A stretch of 27,829 nucleotides of DNA from RGUW01 sp040399325 (GCA_040399325.1 JBBASJ010000028.1:1-27829), one strand, 5' to 3'. Shown: positions 13,036-21,451, counted from the stretch's first letter. Numbers and translations: made by a program. Notes: generated by a model not told the origin, from the sequence alone.

Positions 13036-14427
13036 TTACTCAAGGAGATTCGCCGCGAGCTCGGCAAGCTCCGAACGTTCGCCCCGCGCCAGGGTGACAT
13101 GACCAGCGAGCATCTGCCCCTTGAACCGTTCGACAAGCCAGGTCAGCCCATTGCTTTCTGCATCCACATAGGGGTTGTCGATCTGGTAGGGATCTCCGGT
13201 GAAAACGATCTTTGTGCCCTCGCCGACCCGCGTCACGATCGTTTTGACCTCGTGGGGCGTGAGGTTCTGCGACTCATCAACAATCATGAACTGACGCGGT
13301 ATGGAACGCCCCCTGATGTAGCTGATGGCCTCGACCTCAAGCAGGCCCATGCCCTTGAGGTCTGCCCAGCTGTTGCGAGGGCCTCGATGGCCACTGCGCG
13401 TTGCCGCGGGGGCGTTCTCGTCGGCACTGCCAAGCAGGTAGTCGAGATTATCAATGATCGGCTGCATCCAAGGGGCCATCTTGTCGTCGAGATCCCCTGG
13501 AAGAAAGCCGATCTCCTTGCCCAGGGCAATCACCGGTCTGGTCACCAGCAGGCGCTCATAAAGCCGTTCATCGGCAACCTGGTGAAGCCCGGCTGCCAGT
13601 GCCAGCAGTGTTTTGCCGGTGCCGGCCTTGCCGACCAGGGTGATCAATGGCAAGGCTGGATCCAGCAAAAGATCAAGCGCAAACGTCTGTTCGCGGTTAC
13701 GCGGCTGGATGCGCCCCAGCCTGACCTTGTTGGCACGCTGCAGGGGCTGCAGAGCCTTGGCTGCGCCGCTGTAACGGGCCAGCATGGTATGGGCCGGTTG
13801 GGCCTGATCGATCAGGGTCACCCCTTCATTGGCCTGCAGAGGCATCTGCGGCTGCAATTCGGGAGGCAGATCAGCCAGGGGCAGGCCACCATCGCGCCTG
13901 AGCCGATCCATGTGGTCCGCACCGAGCCAGAGCTCACTGATCCCCGGATAGAGATCGGCAATCGCCACTTTGTCGGTGGTGTAATCCTGCGCGATCAGGC
14001 CAACCGCATCGGCCTTGATACGCAGATTTGTGTCCTTGGTGACGAGCACGACCGGCGGCTGACTGCCCATCACCTCCTGCAACCGCTGCTCGAGAGCAAC
14101 GGCCAGGATGTTGTTGTCACCGTTCCCACCCTTGAGCTCAGGGGGTAACTGGGCGAGGGTTTCACTGCGGCAGAACACCACCTTCAGCTGGCCACCGGGG
14201 GTGCCGCCGATGGGGACCCCGTCGGCAAGATTGCCGCGGTCGCGAAGCTCATCGAGCAGGCGGGACACGGCCCTGGCATTGCGTCCCTTCTCGGAAGGAT
14301 CGCGCTTGAAGCGATCGATCTCCTCCACCACCTCGATGGGCACCACCACGAGGTTGTCTTCAAAGCGTCGCAGGGCATCCGGATCGTGCAGCAGCACATT
14401 GGTATCGAGCACGAAGGTTTTGCGCAT
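13036..14427 (-). CDS. PIN-PhoH ATPase (PhoH2-like)
   Basis: 463 aa. The N-terminal PIN nuclease domain (about 1-150) shows the acidic residues in VLDTNVLLHDP, VVEEIDRFK, GDNNILAVAL and VTKDTNLRIKAD. The C-terminal PhoH domain (about 220-463) has a Walker A GKAGTGKT near residue 266, a Walker B-like IVDESQNLTPHE and the motif TGDPYQID. This is the VapC-PhoH fusion (PhoH2), reported as an RNA helicase/RNase in other bacteria, whereas plain PhoH lacks the PIN part. The upstream 110 bp toward the cofE-like gene is a divergent promoter region. cyAbrB lies 83 bp downstream on the same strand. Confidence 0.92.
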   Translation of the reverse strand: MRKTFVLDTNVLLHDPDALRRFEDNLVVVPIEVVEEIDRFKRDPSEKGRNARAVSRLLDELRDRGNLADGVPIGGTPGGQLKVVFCRSETLAQLPPELKGGNGDNNILAVALEQRLQEVMGSQPPVVLVTKDTNLRIKADAVGLIAQDYTTDKVAIADLYPGISELWLGADHMDRLRRDGGLPLADLPPELQPQMPLQANEGVTLIDQAQPAHTMLARYSGAAKALQPLQRANKVRLGRIQPRNREQTFALDLLLDPALPLITLVGKAGTGKTLLALAAGLHQVADERLYERLLVTRPVIALGKEIGFLPGDLDDKMAPWMQPIIDNLDYLLGSADENAPAATRSGHRGPRNSWADLKGMGLLEVEAISYIRGRSIPRQFMIVDESQNLTPHEVKTIVTRVGEGTKIVFTGDPYQIDNPYVDAESNGLTWLVERFKGQMLAGHVTLARGERSELAELAANLLE

Positions 14428-14537
14428 CGACTGGCAATCCGGCTGCAGGAAGCTAATTCCCTAGGGCCGCCTACGCTCCGGCGATTCGCGCACCGTCGCG
14501 ATCATCGACACCACTCACCAACGTCCAATCCGACACC

Positions 14538-15716
14538 GTGACCCTGCTTTCCATCTGGACCATCGGCCTGTTGGTGCTGCTGCTCTATGGCGTGCTGCTG
14601 CTGGGCCTGAACGCCGCCCATCGGCTCAGACCGGCTTCACCATTGCGACTGCAGGCGTCAGATGTTGTGCTGAACCGCATCGATGGCGCGCTTCAGATCA
14701 CCGGCAGGCTGACGATCCACAACCCCCATCGGCGCATGGAGGTGTTCGTCCCCGAGATCAGGCTCGCGCCGACGCTCCTGGGTCGGGGGTGCCTGGCTGG
14801 GGTGACGATCGAGTCCCGGATCACTCCGGAGCATGCCGACGCGCCGGCCCGTGCTGACGGCTACTGGGCGGCATACATCGTCAAGGGCTGCAGAAGCACC
14901 GCAGCCCGCATCGAGCTGACCATCAGGGGCGGCGAGGATCTCGCTGCCCTGCTCGACACCCTCTGGGTGGAGGTGAACTGGCTGAACTATGGCCCGTTCG
15001 GCCGTCTGTGGCGTCGCGACGGAATCCTGATTCCGCTGCAACGGCCTCAACCAGTGGCCCAGGCGGCCGCCCAGTGGCGCAGCGGTGAGCATTGCCAGGT
15101 GCTGGCCCTGGGCACCCATCTGCTCGGTGTGCTCGACGACCCGATCGCCGTGCTGCGCACGTATGCGACCGCTCACCTGAAACCCGGTGATGTGCTCACC
15201 ATCGGCGAGACCCCGCTGGCTGTGATGCAGGGCCGCTACCACCACCCCGAGATGGTGACGCCGTCGCCGCTGGCGCGGCTGCTCTGCCGGGCCTTTCATC
15301 CGACCAGTTCGCTGGCCACGGCCTGCGGACTGCAAAGCCTGATCGATCTGGTCGGACCCGCCAGGGTGCTCAACGCCTGGGTGCTGGGCACCCTGCTGAA
15401 GCTGCTGGGCCAGAAGGGTTGGTTCTATCGACTCGCAGGCGACCAGGCACGCCTGATCGACGACGTCACCGGCACCACACCGCCCTACGACCAGACCATC
15501 GTGCTGGGTCCGGAGGCCCCCCAGCAGTTCTGCCGCGAGGCTGCCGCTGCGCTGGGGGTCGACGTCGCGGTGGTGGATGTCAACGATCTGGGACGGGTGA
15601 AGGTGCTGGCCGCCAGTGCCGGCTGCGACGAGGCGCTGCTGCAGCGCGCCCTGCGGCCCAACCCTGCCGGCAATGCCGATGAGCGCACGCCCCTGGTGCT
15701 GGTGCGGCCAGCCTGA
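14538..15716 (+). CDS. CofE-like (F420-0:gamma-glutamyl ligase domain) membrane protein
   Basis: 392 aa from GTG 14538. One N-terminal membrane helix (IWTIGLLVLLLYGVLLLGL) is followed by a cyanobacteria-type region (about 30-170). A C-terminal domain (about 180-392) resembles F420-0:gamma-glutamyl ligase (CofE-like): VLALGTHLLGVLDDPIAVL, LKPGDVLTIGETPLAVMQGR, and ADERTPLVLVRPA at the end. Cyanobacteria are generally not described as F420 producers of the classical kind, so the substrate is likely different. No other F420 biosynthesis gene is in the window. It is divergent from PIN-PhoH; a GNAT-like gene follows. Confidence 0.75.
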   Translation: MTLLSIWTIGLLVLLLYGVLLLGLNAAHRLRPASPLRLQASDVVLNRIDGALQITGRLTIHNPHRRMEVFVPEIRLAPTLLGRGCLAGVTIESRITPEHADAPARADGYWAAYIVKGCRSTAARIELTIRGGEDLAALLDTLWVEVNWLNYGPFGRLWRRDGILIPLQRPQPVAQAAAQWRSGEHCQVLALGTHLLGVLDDPIAVLRTYATAHLKPGDVLTIGETPLAVMQGRYHHPEMVTPSPLARLLCRAFHPTSSLATACGLQSLIDLVGPARVLNAWVLGTLLKLLGQKGWFYRLAGDQARLIDDVTGTTPPYDQTIVLGPEAPQQFCREAAAALGVDVAVVDVNDLGRVKVLAASAGCDEALLQRALRPNPAGNADERTPLVLVRPA

Positions 15717-15788
15717 GGGGGAACCACACGGAGACCCGGGCCTTACCGGAGCCGATACAGTGAACCAAAGGCTCGCCGTGCCACAGCT

Positions 15789-16841
15789 TTGCGCGCATCC
15801 ACACCGCTGCGATGGCGCCTTGAACCCCTGGCCGGCTGGCACTTGCCCCTGCTGAAGGATCCGGCTTTTCTGCCGCTGCAGACCGTGCTCCAGCGTGCCG
15901 CACTGCTGGGCATGCCCGAACGGCTGATGCACTGGCTCGGTCGGGCCCAACCCCTGGCACCCCAGGTGCTGGTGGCCTTTGCCGAGCAGAGCCAGACACC
16001 GCTTGCTCTGGTGGTGTGTCAGCGGCTCAACCGCAGCGGCAGTTGCTGGCAGATCGTGCACCTTCGCACCACCGATGCCGAGCACCGGCGCGATCTCAGC
16101 AGCGACCTGCTCAAGGCAGCCATGCAACGCACGGCCACAACCAGCTGGGTGGCCTCGGCAGACACGGGCGATCAGCTGCGGCTAAGCGTGCTGCGCGAGC
16201 AGGGTTTTCAGCCCCTGCGCCAGGACCAGATCTGGTGTTGGCAGCCCGAAAATCAGGCCGCCGGCAGTCATGACGCCGGCAGTAGCCCTGGTGCCACGCC
16301 GTGTGAGCTGCAGCTCCAGCCACTTACTGCTCAGACGGCACCACTGCTGTGGCACCTCGAGCAGATCGCCTGTGCGGCCCAGCTGCGACAGATTCTTGAT
16401 CGCCGGGTTGAAGACCTGCTCGATCAGAGCCAGGGGCATGGCTGGCTGCTGATCGAGCCCAGCCGCGACGTTGCCGTGGCCGGTGTCCGTCTGATCGGTG
16501 AGCACCCCGGTGGGGGCGTTGACGTCGAGCTGACCGTCGATCCGCTCTGGCAACACCTCTACGGAGCAGCCACAACCCATCTGCTCAGGCAGTTCCGACA
16601 GACGCACGCCGCGCAGCAGGCCCTGTGGCTGCGCAGTGATCCGTTTGACCATGGGCGCCTGGCCTGGTTGCAGACGCTCGGGGCCCAGCAGCGCAGCGAA
16701 CGGGTGCTCATGGCCCGCAGTCTCTGGCGCAGACAACCGCTGCCCGACCTCAAGAGCCAGGCCAACCGCCGACTCGAAGCGGTGCTGGCCCAGCTGCAAC
16801 CGCGGCGACGCCCCGTGCCCACGCCCCTGACACCCCGCTGA
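15789..16841 (+). CDS. GNAT-like N-acetyltransferase family protein (tentative)
   Basis: 350 aa from TTG 15789, the first usable start I find in frame; the start is uncertain. The C-terminal half (about 170-315) has the strand/helix order of a GNAT fold: GHGWLLIEPSRDVAVAGVRL, a strand VDVELTVDPLWQ, then a helix LYGAATTHLLRQF where the acetyl-CoA pyrophosphate loop should be, then LGAQQRSERVLMARSL. The consensus Q/RxxGxG/A is only approximate. The N-terminal half (about 1-155) may be a degenerate second copy. A basic, Pro-rich tail (PRRRPVPTPLTPR) ends it. The gene lies 11 bp upstream of ruvX. Substrate unknown. Confidence 0.6.
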   Translation: MRASTPLRWRLEPLAGWHLPLLKDPAFLPLQTVLQRAALLGMPERLMHWLGRAQPLAPQVLVAFAEQSQTPLALVVCQRLNRSGSCWQIVHLRTTDAEHRRDLSSDLLKAAMQRTATTSWVASADTGDQLRLSVLREQGFQPLRQDQIWCWQPENQAAGSHDAGSSPGATPCELQLQPLTAQTAPLLWHLEQIACAAQLRQILDRRVEDLLDQSQGHGWLLIEPSRDVAVAGVRLIGEHPGGGVDVELTVDPLWQHLYGAATTHLLRQFRQTHAAQQALWLRSDPFDHGRLAWLQTLGAQQRSERVLMARSLWRRQPLPDLKSQANRRLEAVLAQLQPRRRPVPTPLTPR

Positions 16842-16852
16842 GGGCCGCCATC

Positions 16853-17335
16853 GTGCCCCACGCTCCCCAGCCCCGGTCTGTGCTCTGCCTCGATGTGGGA
16901 CGTCGTCGCGTGGGTCTGGCGGGGTGCGACCCGCTGGGCATCAGCGTCACCCCCCTGCCGGCCCTGCACCGCAGCAGCTTTGCTGCTGATCTGGAACAGC
17001 TGCGAGCGCTGGTCGCTCGGCGGGGTGTGAACGCACTGGTGGTCGGACTCCCCCTCGATCAGAGCGGTCAGGCCACCGACCAGGCGGTTCACTGCCGGCG
17101 CTATGGCGAGCGGCTGGCCCGCCAACTCGATCTGCCCCTGGCCTGGGTCAACGAACACACCAGCTCCTGGGAGGCCGGCGAACGCCATGGTCTCCATGGC
17201 GACCGCAGTGGTGCTCTTGACAGTGCGGCGGCGGCCCTGCTGCTGGAGCAATGGTTGCGCGAGGGCCCGGAGCCGTGTCCAGTGTCCGGGCAGACCATGG
17301 AGGCTGGCCAGCGGGCGGCCGCTGCATCATCCTGA
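16853..17335 (+). CDS. ruvX: Putative pre-16S rRNA nuclease / Holliday-junction resolvase-fold protein
   Basis: 160 aa from GTG 16853. RNase H-fold motifs of YqgF/RuvX: LDVGRRRVGLAGCDPLG (first catalytic Asp), NALVVGLPLDQSGQ, VNEHTSSWEA in place of the usual DERLTTxxA (catalytic Glu kept, Asp changed to Asn), and GALDSAAAALLLEQWL with the last Asp. The family processes the 5' end of 16S rRNA in E. coli. The Asn/His variation in the third motif may be usual for cyanobacterial forms. It has a short non-conserved tail after residue 140. It sits 11 bp after the GNAT-like gene and 41 bp before the DUF3727 gene. Confidence 0.88.
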   Translation: MPHAPQPRSVLCLDVGRRRVGLAGCDPLGISVTPLPALHRSSFAADLEQLRALVARRGVNALVVGLPLDQSGQATDQAVHCRRYGERLARQLDLPLAWVNEHTSSWEAGERHGLHGDRSGALDSAAAALLLEQWLREGPEPCPVSGQTMEAGQRAAAASS

Positions 17336-17376
17336 GCGCAGCACCCCATTGATCGATGCGTTCTCAGGATCCCGAC

Positions 17377-17922
17377 ATGACCGCAGGCGACGGTCCGAGT
17401 GATGTTCCCACGGTTCTGGTCAACGACGCGCGGGGCCGGCAGCTGCTCTGCTTCCTGGAGCAGCTGATTCCGCTCGATGGCAACGATTACGCCCTGCTGA
17501 CCCCGGTGGACACCCCGGTGTGCCTGTTTCGTCTGGATGACGACGAGGATCCGGAGCTGATCGACACGATTGACGCCACCGAGCCGATCCTCTCGGTCGC
17601 CGATGTGGTTCTGCAGGAACACGACCTGACCCTGGTGCGTTCGGCCGTCACGCTCACCGTCAGCGGCGAGCTGGATGAGCCCGACCCCGATGAGCTTGAC
17701 GATGACGACGAGAACGACGCCGATGAGGAGACCGAGACCTATGAATTGCTGGTCAGCTTCATGGTCGAGGAGCAGGAATACGGGCTTTACATCCCCCTCG
17801 ACCCTTTCTTCGTGGTCGCCCGCATGAACAACGGCGAAGCCGTGCTTGTCGAGGGCGAAGAGTTTGAACGGGTCCAGCCGCGCATCGAAGCCGAGATCGA
17901 AGAACGGGAGGACGCGCTCTGA
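17377..17922 (+). CDS. DUF3727 family protein
   Basis: 181 aa from ATG 17377, chosen over ATG 17356 because AGGA lies 7 nt before it. A very acidic protein. Segment VLVNDARGRQLLCFLEQLIPLDGNDYALLTPVDTPVCLFRLDDDEDPELI matches DUF3727 (also found in plants as a chloroplast protein). After an Asp/Glu-only linker comes a second part with YELLVSFMVEEQEYGLYIPLDPFFVVARM. Biochemical role unknown. Its TGA overlaps the yqeG ATG by one base, indicating translational coupling; the two are neighbours in many cyanobacteria as far as I recall. Confidence 0.85.
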   Translation: MTAGDGPSDVPTVLVNDARGRQLLCFLEQLIPLDGNDYALLTPVDTPVCLFRLDDDEDPELIDTIDATEPILSVADVVLQEHDLTLVRSAVTLTVSGELDEPDPDELDDDDENDADEETETYELLVSFMVEEQEYGLYIPLDPFFVVARMNNGEAVLVEGEEFERVQPRIEAEIEEREDAL

Positions 17923-18431
17923 TGCTGCGGGAGCTGCTCCGTCCTGATTGGTTGCTGGAGACCACCCTGGCCGAGCTGCCCCTTGAGACGCTGCTTGAGC
18001 AGAGGATCAGGGCCCTGGTGCTCGATGTCGACCGTACCTTGTTGCCACGCCGTCAGTCGGTGCTGCCCGAGGCGGCTCGGCGCTGGCTGGACCATGCCAA
18101 GACCCGGCTGCCCATTCACCTGCTGAGCAACAACCCATCGCGCCAGCGCATCGGCGCCGTGGCGCGTGAACTGGATCTGCCGTTCACCACGTCAGCAGGC
18201 AAGCCACGACGCACAGCCCTGCGGAGGGTGCTGAAGCAGCTGGGTCTGCCCCATGACCAGGTGGCCCTGGTCGGCGACCGCGTGTTTACCGATGTGATCG
18301 CCGGCAATCGGCTGGGACTGTTCACCGTGCTGGTCAGACCGATCGACCCCAGCGGCCTTCCCTGCCGCCAGGACCGGCTGCAACGGCTGGAACTGCACCT
18401 GGCCCGCTGGATCGGTTCCCCCCTGGGCTGA
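17922..18431 (+). CDS. yqeG: YqeG-type HAD-IIIA phosphatase
   Basis: 169 aa. HAD motifs: I at residues 35-40 (DVDRTL, nucleophile Asp35 and Asp37), II LLSNNPS, III Lys in AGKPRR, IV GDRVFTDVIAGN. There is no cap domain, as in the small class IIIA phosphatases. Plant relatives (PGPP1/PTPMT-like) dephosphorylate phosphatidylglycerophosphate, so this could complete the PgsA pathway. That link is inference; the B. subtilis namesake is uncharacterised in this respect. It is followed by proB 5 bp downstream. Confidence 0.85.
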   Translation: MLRELLRPDWLLETTLAELPLETLLEQRIRALVLDVDRTLLPRRQSVLPEAARRWLDHAKTRLPIHLLSNNPSRQRIGAVARELDLPFTTSAGKPRRTALRRVLKQLGLPHDQVALVGDRVFTDVIAGNRLGLFTVLVRPIDPSGLPCRQDRLQRLELHLARWIGSPLG

Positions 18432-18436
18432 TCGCC

Positions 18437-19537
18437 ATGGTGCGCCGTTCCAGCCGTCGACGGGTCATCAAGGTGGGCACCAGCCTGCTGCGGGGCGACC
18501 AACAGCGCAGCACCGCAGCCGTGATCGGCGATCTGGCCAATGCGATCGCCACGGCCCAGTCGCAGGGCGAGCAGATCGCCCTGGTCACCAGCGGCGCTGT
18601 GGGCCTGGGCTGCCAGACCCTGGGCCTGGAGCGACGGCCCGCTGAGGTGGTGGCGCTGCAGGCCGCGGCAGCGGTCGGTCAGGGCCGGCTCATGGCCCTG
18701 TACCAGGACGCGTTCGGAGCCTGCGGTCTGGCCGTGGCTCAGGTGCTGCTGACCCGCGGTGATCTGGCTTCGCGGCGGCGCTATCAGAATGCCTGCCGCA
18801 CCCTGGAGCAGCTGCTGACCTGGGGTGTGGTGCCGATCGTCAATGAGAACGACACCCTGGCCACCGACGAGCTGCGCTTCGGCGACAACGACACCCTCTC
18901 GGCACTGGTGGCCGTGGCTGTCGGAGCCGACGAACTGATCCTGCTCACCGATGTGGACCGCCTCTATTCGGGCGACCCCCGTCAGGACCCCGATGCCACG
19001 CCGATCGCGGAGGTGCGCGATCTGGCCGAGCTCAATCGCCTGGCCCAGGGGGCCAGTGGCGGCGGCCAATGGGGCACCGGGGGCATGACCACCAAACTGG
19101 CGGCAGCGCGGATCGCCACCGCCAGCGGCATCCGGGTGCGGCTGGCCGATGGTCGCGATCCATCGGTGCTGGAAACCGTTCTGGCCGAGCAGGCCGTCGA
19201 CGGGCTACTGCCGGGAACCGTGTTCCAGCCGGCAGCCACACCCCTGCCGAGCCGCAAGGGTTGGCTGGCACACGCCCTGGTGCCACGGGGCACCCTGCGG
19301 CTGGATCCGGGGGCTGAACGGGCCCTGCTGCAGCGTGGCGCCTCGTTGCTGGCGGTCGGCATCAGCGGCTTTGAAGGGCGGTTCGCCCGTCATGACGCCG
19401 TGCGGCTCGTGGCCGGCGATGGTCGCGAGCTCGGACGCGGCATCTGCCGCCTCAGCAGCGATGAACTCGAACCCCTGCTGGGCCAGGGGGGGGTGGAAGT
19501 GGTGCACCGCGACCAGCTGGTCCTGAACCCGGGTTGA
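18437..19537 (+). CDS. proB: Glutamate 5-kinase
   Basis: 366 aa. Amino-acid kinase domain (about 1-255): VIKVGTSLL, LVTSGAVGLG, PIVNENDTLATDELRFGDNDTLSALVA (substrate-binding Asn/Asp) and LTDVDRLYSGDPR, then GTGGMTTKLAAARIA. C-terminal PUA domain (about 275-360): GTLRLDPGAERALLQRGASLLAVGISGFEGRF. It phosphorylates glutamate, the first committed and usually proline-inhibited step of proline synthesis. It is part of the run of + genes with yqeG upstream and lpxD 31 bp downstream. Confidence 0.97.
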   Translation: MVRRSSRRRVIKVGTSLLRGDQQRSTAAVIGDLANAIATAQSQGEQIALVTSGAVGLGCQTLGLERRPAEVVALQAAAAVGQGRLMALYQDAFGACGLAVAQVLLTRGDLASRRRYQNACRTLEQLLTWGVVPIVNENDTLATDELRFGDNDTLSALVAVAVGADELILLTDVDRLYSGDPRQDPDATPIAEVRDLAELNRLAQGASGGGQWGTGGMTTKLAAARIATASGIRVRLADGRDPSVLETVLAEQAVDGLLPGTVFQPAATPLPSRKGWLAHALVPRGTLRLDPGAERALLQRGASLLAVGISGFEGRFARHDAVRLVAGDGRELGRGICRLSSDELEPLLGQGGVEVVHRDQLVLNPG

Positions 19538-19568
19538 GCTCTAGCATCACCCAAGCCAGAACCGGGGC

Positions 19569-20621
19569 ATGCGTTTCAGCACATTGCTCAGCCACCTCAG
19601 CGAGGTGACTGACGCGGCCCCACGCCACCTCGCTTCGGATCCAGAGCTGAGCGGCGCCGATGCGCTCGATCGGGCGGGGGCGGGCCAGCTCAGTTTTCTG
19701 GAAGCGGGCAACGCCCTGGCCGCCGCCCTCGCCGCGACCGGTGCCAGCGCCGTGCTGATTCCGGCTCGTGGCGACGAAGCCGAAAGCCTGCAGGCGCAAG
19801 CCAGCGCCCGGGGGCTGGCCTGGGTTGCCCTGGCTGACCCGAGGCTTGCGTTTGCCGAGGCTCTCGACGCCCTGTATCCCCGCAGCGTCGAACCACCCGG
19901 CATCCATGCCAGCGCCGTGGTGGACCCGTCAGCCCGGCTGGAAGACAGGGTGCACGTGGGAGCCCATGCCGTGATCGGTGCAGGGGTTACGGTCTCCGCG
20001 GGGTGCACCGTCCACGCCAACGCCACCCTGTACCGCGACGTGGTGCTGGGCCCTGATTGCGAGATCCACAGTGGCGCCGTGCTGCACCCGGGCTCGCGCC
20101 TGGGCCGCGGCTGCGTGGTGCATTCCAATGCCGTGATCGGCAGCGAAGGCTTCGGTTTTGTGCCCACCGCCAGCGGCTGGCGCAAGATGCCCCAGACCGG
20201 CCAGGTGATCCTCGAAGACGGGGTCGAGGTGGGCTGTGGCAGCACGATCGATCGCCCCTCGGTGGGCGAGACCCGCATCGGCGCGGGCACCAAGATCGAC
20301 AACCTGGTCCATATCGGCCACGGCGTGGTCACCGGCCGTGGTTGTGCCCTGGCGGCCCAGGTGGGCATCGCCGGTGGTGCGCGGCTCGGTAATGGCGTGA
20401 TCCTTGCCGGCCAGGTCGGTCTGGCCAACAAAGCCGTGATGGGCGACCGGGCGATCGCCTCGTCCAAATCGGGCGTGCACGGCGAGGTGGCAGCCGGTGA
20501 AGTGGTGAGCGGCTATCCCGCAATCCCCAACCGGCTGTGGCTGCGCTGCTCGGCAGCCTTCAACAAGCTGCCCGAGCTGGCCAAGGCCGTGCGCCATCTG
20601 GACAAAGCTCGCCACCCCTGA
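19569..20621 (+). CDS. lpxD: UDP-3-O-(3-hydroxyacyl)glucosamine N-acyltransferase
   Basis: 350 aa. N-terminal uridine-binding domain (about 1-110; AGQLSFLEAGNALAAALAATGASAVLI), then a left-handed beta-helix of hexapeptide repeats (IHASAVVDPSARLEDRVHVG and following). It shows IGSEGFGFVP, IDRPSVGETRIGAGTKIDNLVHIGHGV with the catalytic His, and a C-terminal helix ending the trimer unit. It transfers the second acyl chain to UDP-glucosamine in lipid A synthesis. No other lpx gene is here. The stop codon is followed directly by the large repeat spacer, with no clear terminator. Confidence 0.95.
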   Translation: MRFSTLLSHLSEVTDAAPRHLASDPELSGADALDRAGAGQLSFLEAGNALAAALAATGASAVLIPARGDEAESLQAQASARGLAWVALADPRLAFAEALDALYPRSVEPPGIHASAVVDPSARLEDRVHVGAHAVIGAGVTVSAGCTVHANATLYRDVVLGPDCEIHSGAVLHPGSRLGRGCVVHSNAVIGSEGFGFVPTASGWRKMPQTGQVILEDGVEVGCGSTIDRPSVGETRIGAGTKIDNLVHIGHGVVTGRGCALAAQVGIAGGARLGNGVILAGQVGLANKAVMGDRAIASSKSGVHGEVAAGEVVSGYPAIPNRLWLRCSAAFNKLPELAKAVRHLDKARHP

Positions 20622-20676
20622 GCACCGCGGGGCCACAAATCCCATCACGCCGCTGCCAGGCTCAAGTCAGGGGACA

Positions 20677-20922
20677 CATCACACTGATTGCCCATCACAC
20701 GGCTTGGGGCATCACACGGCTNNNNNNNNNNNNNNNNNNNNNNNNNNNNNNNNNNNNNNNNNNNNNNNNNNNNNNNNNNNNNNNNNNNNNNNNNNNNNNN
20801 NNNNNNNNNNNNNNNNNNNNNTGATGAATCACTTTGCTTGATGAAATGCGCTGGCCAATAAAGCGCGATGGTTGATGAAACGCGCCGGCTGATGAAGCGC
20901 ATGACCTGATGAGCACCCTGGT
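20677..20922. repeat. 17-bp-period degenerate tandem array, interrupted by the N gap
   Basis: Right of the gap, units start at 20822, 20839, 20856, 20873, 20890 and 20907, with consensus near TGATGAAACGCGCTGGC. Left of it, CATCACAC recurs at 20677, 20693 and 20710 (16 and 17 bp apart) with a different unit, CATCACACGGCTTGGGG. Confidence 0.75.
20722..20821. other. Assembly gap of exactly 100 N
   Basis: A run of 100 N, the customary placeholder for a gap of unknown size. It falls inside the 17-bp-period array, consistent with repeat collapse. The true length and content are unknown. Confidence 0.95.
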
Positions 20923-21040
20923 TGCTGATCACTCTTCTGTTCGCAGAGGTCTCGCTGTTTGGTGGCATGACTCTGGTTGCAGGCATCGCTCTACTTGCCA
21001 GCGTCGGTCTGTTTGCAGGAGTTGTTCTGTGTGCAGGCAT
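20915..21040. repeat. 18-bp-period degenerate tandem array, seven units
   Basis: Units start at 20915, 20933, 20951, 20969, 20987, 21005 and 21023, with consensus near CGCTCTGTTTGCAGGCAT. Because 18 is a multiple of 3, both strands show spurious hexapeptide-repeat open frames. A related single unit appears at 6101-6119 in the other repeat spacer. Confidence 0.8.
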
Positions 21041-21075
21041 CACGCTGCCTTGGTGCGAAGAGTCGGCAACCATGT

Positions 21076-21119
21076 TCGAAGCATTGTCGATACAAAGTCG
21101 ATACAGAGTGTCAACAAGC
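21076..21119. repeat. 11-bp-period element (copy 2)
   Basis: TCG recurs at 21076, 21087 and 21098, in units TCGAAGCATTG, TCGATACAAAG and TCGATACAGAG; a fourth unit (TGTCAACAAGC) is decayed. It aligns with 6117-6151. Confidence 0.7.
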
Positions 21120-21322
21120 ACACATCCCCTGCCACCTCACCAACCCGCCGGTAGCACTCTGGCGCCGAACAACGTTTCGTGGCCAACAGCCATTGAGCAG
21201 CCATAACGCAGCAGAGCGTCCCGGGTAGCGCCGCAAATCGCGCCCCTTGGAGCGACGTTGGAGCCCAAAGGTGGCGCACCGATCATGCCGCGATGGTGCT
21301 GCGGACGGGCTGCGGTCGGGCT

Positions 21323-21394
21323 CCCGCAGTGACGCCTGCAGTGACGCCCGAAGTGCCGGCCGCGGTGCCGCCTGCAACGCCGCGCGCTGCGCCG
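21323..21394. repeat. 12-bp-period GC-rich array, six units
   Basis: Units CCCGCAGTGACG, CCTGCAGTGACG, CCCGAAGTGCCG, GCCGCGGTGCCG, CCTGCAACGCCG and CGCGCTGCGCCG follow without spacing. It lies 57 bp before leuB. A short + frame through it reads APAVTPAVTPEVPAAVP, probably an artefact. Confidence 0.75.
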
Positions 21395-21451
21395 TAGCCT
21401 CGCGCCGAACGCAGGCAGCGATGCCCTGCCCCTTTTGACCACCGCGCGACC

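Larger units (their letters stand above)
20622..21451. other. 830-bp repeat-rich intergenic spacer between lpxD and leuB
   Basis: No credible gene on either strand. It holds, in order, a 17-bp-period array broken by the assembly gap, an 18-bp-period array, an 11-bp-period element related to 6121-6164, about 200 bp without visible structure, and a 12-bp-period array. The open frames here are products of array periodicity. Confidence 0.75.

Noticed and set aside
15735..15760. Single CCGATACAGTG resembling the 11-bp element unit
   Set aside because: Only one unit with no phased neighbour; likely chance.
14658..16127. 489-aa minus-strand open frame opposite the cofE-like and GNAT-like genes
   Set aside because: It crosses two plus-strand genes and has shadow composition.
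20645..21121. 158-aa minus-strand open frame with MPAxR-like hexapeptides spanning the gap
   Set aside because: It runs through 100 N and through 17- and 18-bp arrays; its repeats follow from the DNA period, and there is no start signal.
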